Of a DNA stretch of 64,000 nucleotides, positions 61,601 to 64,000 are shown piece after piece. The notes below the pieces were generated by a model. The model searched no databases. It was not told the DNA's origin and worked only from the letters and a program-made list of their open reading frames with translations. The stretch is from Onchidella celtica (lineage: Eukaryota; Mollusca; Gastropoda; Systellommatophora; Onchidiidae): assembly GCA_963931925.1 (NCBI GenBank), contig OZ007574.1, positions 30,270,591 to 30,334,590 on the forward strand, in the 5' to 3' direction. How positions within the stretch are numbered: position 1 is the first letter of the stretch; each line of letters opens with the position of its first letter. The translations under genes and the position numbers were made by a program.

Positions 61601-64000
61601 TTGGCGAAGTTTGGGTGTCCACCCGAATTCATCACAATAGTGCGCCAGTTTCATGATGGCATGCAAGCTGCAGTCAAAAGCAACGGCAGTGTTTCAGAGC
61701 CCTTTGCTGTCACAAATGGGGTAAAACAGGGTTGTGTCTTAGCCCCAACTCTGTTCAGCATCATGTTCTCTGCAATGCTACAAGAAGCCTTTAGCTCTCC
61801 TCCTCAAGGGGTAAGCATCAAGTACCGAACTGATGGCAGTCTATTCAACCTCAGGAGACTTCAGGCAAAAACCAAAACCAAAAGTACTCAAGTCTGTGAC
61901 CTACTATTTGCTGATGATTGTGCACTTCTGGCACACGATGAAGATAGCATGCAAAACTGTGTTGATAAGTTCTCTAGTGCCTGTGACAACTTTGGCCTCA
62001 CAATAAGCACAAAGAAGACGGAAGTGCTCCATCAGCCTACTCCAGACGACAAGTATCCTGTGACCCCAAATATCAAAGTCCATGACAGTCTTCTGAAGGT
62101 GTCGGAGAACTTCACCTATCTTGGCAGTACACTGTCTTCCACGGCTCGTGTTGATACTGAAATTCTCTCAAGAATCAGCAAAGCCAGCTCTGCATTTGGC
62201 AGGCTTCGAAAGAGAGTGTGGGATGTTGCCGGCATTCGCACAGACACTAAGCTGAAAGTGTACAATGCTGTGGTCCTTCCCACCCTACTCTATGGGGCTG
62301 AAACCTGGACAGTGTACCAATCGCATGCCAGAAAGCTAAATCACTTTCATCTGGCCTGCCTTAGAAAGATCCTAAGGATCAAATGGCAGGATAAAATTCC
62401 AGACACTGAGGTCCTCAATCGTGCCAAGGAATTGAGCATCTTCTGCCACCTGAAAAAAATTCAGCTACGTTGGGCAGGACATGTTGTCAGAATGCCCGAC
62501 TCCAGACTCCCTAAGCAAATCTTCTTCTCTGAGCTCTCCAATGGAACGAGGAATGTTGGGGCCCCAAAGAGACGTTACAAAGACACTCTCAAGCAATCAC
62601 TGAAGGCCTTTGCCATTGATGTGAGTGAGTGGGAAAAGCTCTCGCTTGATCGTGCAAATTGGAGGGCGGCCCTTACCAGAGGCAGCAAAGCATGGGAAGC
62701 TGACAGAGTCCAGCAGGCTATCAAAAAAAGAGAACCGCGCAAGAAAAGGCCCAGTGGTACTGAACCAACGGAGCACTCTTGTCATTTATGCGGAAGGGTC
62801 TGCAGGGCAAAAATAGGACTTATCAGTCACATGAGAAGCCATAAGTCATGAAAGAACAGTCTTTCCATTCTGTCCTCTGTGTCCTTTAGTTCTCTTTATT
62901 GTCCATGTGTTGAAATTCTCAACAATTTCTGTTCTTTATTCCTCTGGTGTTGTTAAGGTCATCATCATACCTGATGGACGAACTATTATTATTATTATAA
63001 TTTTTTATGGTATAGCTGAGAAAAGTTGGCATTTTTTTAAGGTGATGGCCAGACAAAGGATATGGAAGTGACATTTTTTATGACCATTTATTAAACTATG
63101 AAGGTCACTCAGTCAAAATTGCAGTCATCCGCAAACACTGACTTAAAACACTAAAATACACATTTCATAAAGTCAGTCCCTCATGATCCCTGAAAACAAA
63201 ACAGACATTAATTGCAGGGACACAGTAAGGCTTGATGTTCAGTTAAGGCAGTAATGTTCAAAAGCATTTTTTTGAGAGTTTATGAAATAATTTTTTGTTC
63301 GCTGTGGCTATTCTTACGGCAGCCTACCAACTTACCTAGGCTATATTAGTCCATTGTTAGATTGATATGTAACGACGTGAGGGTCTAGTCAGTTTGTATC
63401 ATCGAGGCCGTAGGCCGATGTTCTTCTGGGCAGTAGTCAGACTGACATATCAGGGTGAGCCGCCGGGGTAGCTATGTATTGTTTTCACTCGGACTATAGA
63501 ATGCATTCGGAAGTCCTTCTTAGAGTTAACGAGTGAAAACAATATATAGCTACTCCGGCGGCTCACCCTGATATGTCAATCTGACTACTGCCCAGACGAA
63601 CATCGGCCTACGGCCTCGATGATACAAACTGACTAGACCCTCACGTCGTTACATATCAATCTGACAATGGACTAACAGTTGGTAGGCTGCCGTAAGAATA
63701 GCCACAGCGTTTTTTGTTATTGTTATTTTAGTGCAAGGCTTTACAAACTAGAATGCGCGGCTTGGCGACTAACTGATGAGTATATTAAAAGGTGAAATCT
63801 GGCAGTAGCAGCATGAGACACATTCAGAAGACTTCCCCACAGACATATATTGGCCATAAGAAAAGTTTTTGTTATGATTCTTCGGCCTTCTAGGAGACTC
63901 ACCAGCTGCAGAAACTGAAGAAATCCTGGACAAGTAGCTAGATACCCTAGATCCCAAATTATGATAACTCGTTGTTGAATCTTTTCTTCTGAGCTGTTGG
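55617..64000 (-). CDS. MARVEL-domain four-helix membrane protein (5' end outside window)
   Basis: Minus-strand coding exons: 64000-63903 (cut by the edge), 57003-56809, 56341-56207, 55742-55617, all joined in phase 0. They give 183 residues. The helices are CPGFLQFLQL|VMTTATLVCL across the first junction, IMIFVLVLTLLVTFFLLAG, DMIVYALFAFLYLVGSSLV, and ILGYICMLLNGLTAFLSY. The C-terminus is a charged tail ending EEDEIDL. This is the topology of the MARVEL family (MAL, plasmolipin, CMTM), membrane-traffic and junction-associated proteins; the subfamily is not assigned. Intron 1 is 6.9 kb and holds the LINE, solo LTR and foldback MITE. The start codon is beyond the right edge. Confidence 0.8.
56119..56233 (-). 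repeat. 62-bp tandem duplication that copies a splice donor
   Basis: The exon end and donor (ACAGCTGTG|gtaagaag, last exon base 56207) are repeated 62 bp downstream as ATAGCTGTG|gtaagaag (56145). Use of the second site would add 62 bases and shift the frame. Confidence 0.85.
58777..60624 (+). pseudogene. LINE endonuclease and first half of reverse transcriptase
   Basis: The frame is open from 58777 (first Met 58906). The endonuclease shows AWNIRTLQDN, ALSETRLP, AYAPT, LLGDFNARVG (near 59245), HLIDYVIV and GTDHRLIVC (near 59535). The reverse transcriptase begins near 60280 (KSPGVDSIPAEVY). Near 60455 the frame shifts by one base; in the new frame it goes on as DNHRGISLLSIAGKILARM and QCGFRKERGTADMIFAAR up to the inserted LTR. 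No ATG was found before 58906, so the true start is unclear. Confidence 0.85.
60625..61491 (-). mobile_element. 867-bp solo LTR of the left-edge Gypsy family, inside the LINE
   Basis: It begins TGTCAC and ends GTGACA and is flanked by a 5-bp duplication, cagac (60620-60624 and 61492-61496). Its sequence matches the LTR at 4952-6257. With no internal region, it is a solo LTR left by recombination. Orientation is set by the match to the minus-strand element. It is younger than the LINE it interrupts. Confidence 0.9.
61497..62851 (+). pseudogene. LINE reverse transcriptase second half with C-terminal zinc finger
   Basis: After the LTR the same frame resumes and runs 450 codons without a stop: LTKAFDTVCREGLW, GVKQGCVLAPTLFS, catalytic LLFADDCALLAH (near 61905), LLYGAETWTVYQSH, CLRKILRIKWQDKI, RWAGHVVRM. 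It ends with a C2H2 finger, CHLCGRVCRAKIGLISHMRSH truncated here to its C-x2-C and H-x3-H pattern (62780-62842). Confidence 0.85.
63300..63709. mobile_element. 410-bp foldback MITE with 9-bp target duplication (MULE-like)
   Basis: The arms are inverted copies: cgctgtggctattcttacgg at 63300 and its complement ending at 63709. They match over about 185 bases each, apart from a ~14-bp insertion in the left arm, around a ~40-bp loop. Flanks are identical 9-mers, ttttttgtt (63291-63299 and 63710-63718). Long inverted ends with a 9-bp duplication point to Mutator-like elements. Confidence 0.85.
63903..64000 (-). CDS. partial upstream exon of the MARVEL gene
   Basis: Open in the phase required by the next exon with no stop over 32 codons, ending GYLATCPGFLQFLQL at a good donor (CTG|gtgagt). 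The PGFLQFLQL segment joined to VMTTATLVC makes the first MARVEL helix, which supports the join. Confidence 0.65.

Larger units (their letters stand above)
57840..63000 (+). mobile_element. near full-length zinc-finger LINE, split by a solo LTR
   Basis: The element has a GC-richer 5' region (from about 57840, edge guessed from composition), an endonuclease-reverse transcriptase frame (58777-62851 without the insertion) and a 150-bp 3' UTR ending in a TTATTATTATTA tail near 62998. It lies antisense to the MARVEL gene in its intron 1. Defects: one single-base frameshift near 60455 and the 867-bp LTR insertion. The clade is not assigned; the frame resembles the apurinic-endonuclease group with a C-terminal C2H2 finger. 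Target duplications were not recognised. Confidence 0.85.

Overview
This window looks like AT-rich, repeat-laden nuclear DNA of a marine invertebrate, most likely a mollusc or another lophotrochozoan. The support is intron-split metazoan genes (SLC34 phosphate transporters, a MARVEL-domain protein), tRNA-derived SINEs, tetranucleotide GGAT/CATC arrays and several classes of transposon. The species cannot be named from the sequence alone.

Layout. 1-6257 (minus) is the 5' part of a Ty3/Gypsy-type LTR retrotransposon fossil running off the left edge. Its integrase lies before the reverse transcriptase, and its 5' LTR carries a SINE insertion. 6258-11649 holds no convincing gene, only diverged repeats. 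11650-15453 is a 3.8-kb foldback element made of two long inverted arms, the left one interrupted by a truncated LINE. 15454-20860 is intergenic with microsatellites and a tandem duplication. 20863-32330 and 36736-47900 (plus) hold two complete, head-to-tail SLC34-type sodium/phosphate cotransporter genes. All eight introns that can be compared share position and phase. Between them lie a GA array and a 44-bp minisatellite. 47900-55616 is repeat-poor AT-rich DNA, perhaps mostly a long 3' UTR. 55617-64000 (minus) is a MARVEL-domain membrane protein gene whose first visible exon is at the right edge. Its 6.9-kb intron 1 houses a near full-length zinc-finger LINE, a solo LTR that split this LINE, and a foldback MITE.

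How it fits together. The two SLC34 paralogs probably arose by tandem duplication: exon lengths are identical for six internal exons, and GGAT and GA arrays recur at matching places. The predicted proteins (661 and 635 aa) have both QSSS inverted-repeat motifs and a glycosylated, cysteine-bearing extracellular loop, as expected of plasma-membrane phosphate cotransporters. The paralogs differ at their 5' ends: one begins with a 17-codon exon, the other apparently with an ATG that is the last three bases of exon 1. Gene 1 also has a non-GT donor after exon 6. The Gypsy family of the left edge recurs as the solo LTR inside the LINE 55 kb away, so one retrotransposon family has been active at both ends of the window.

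All exon boundaries were read by eye from splice consensus, phase continuity and comparison of the paralogs. No alignment or database search was run.
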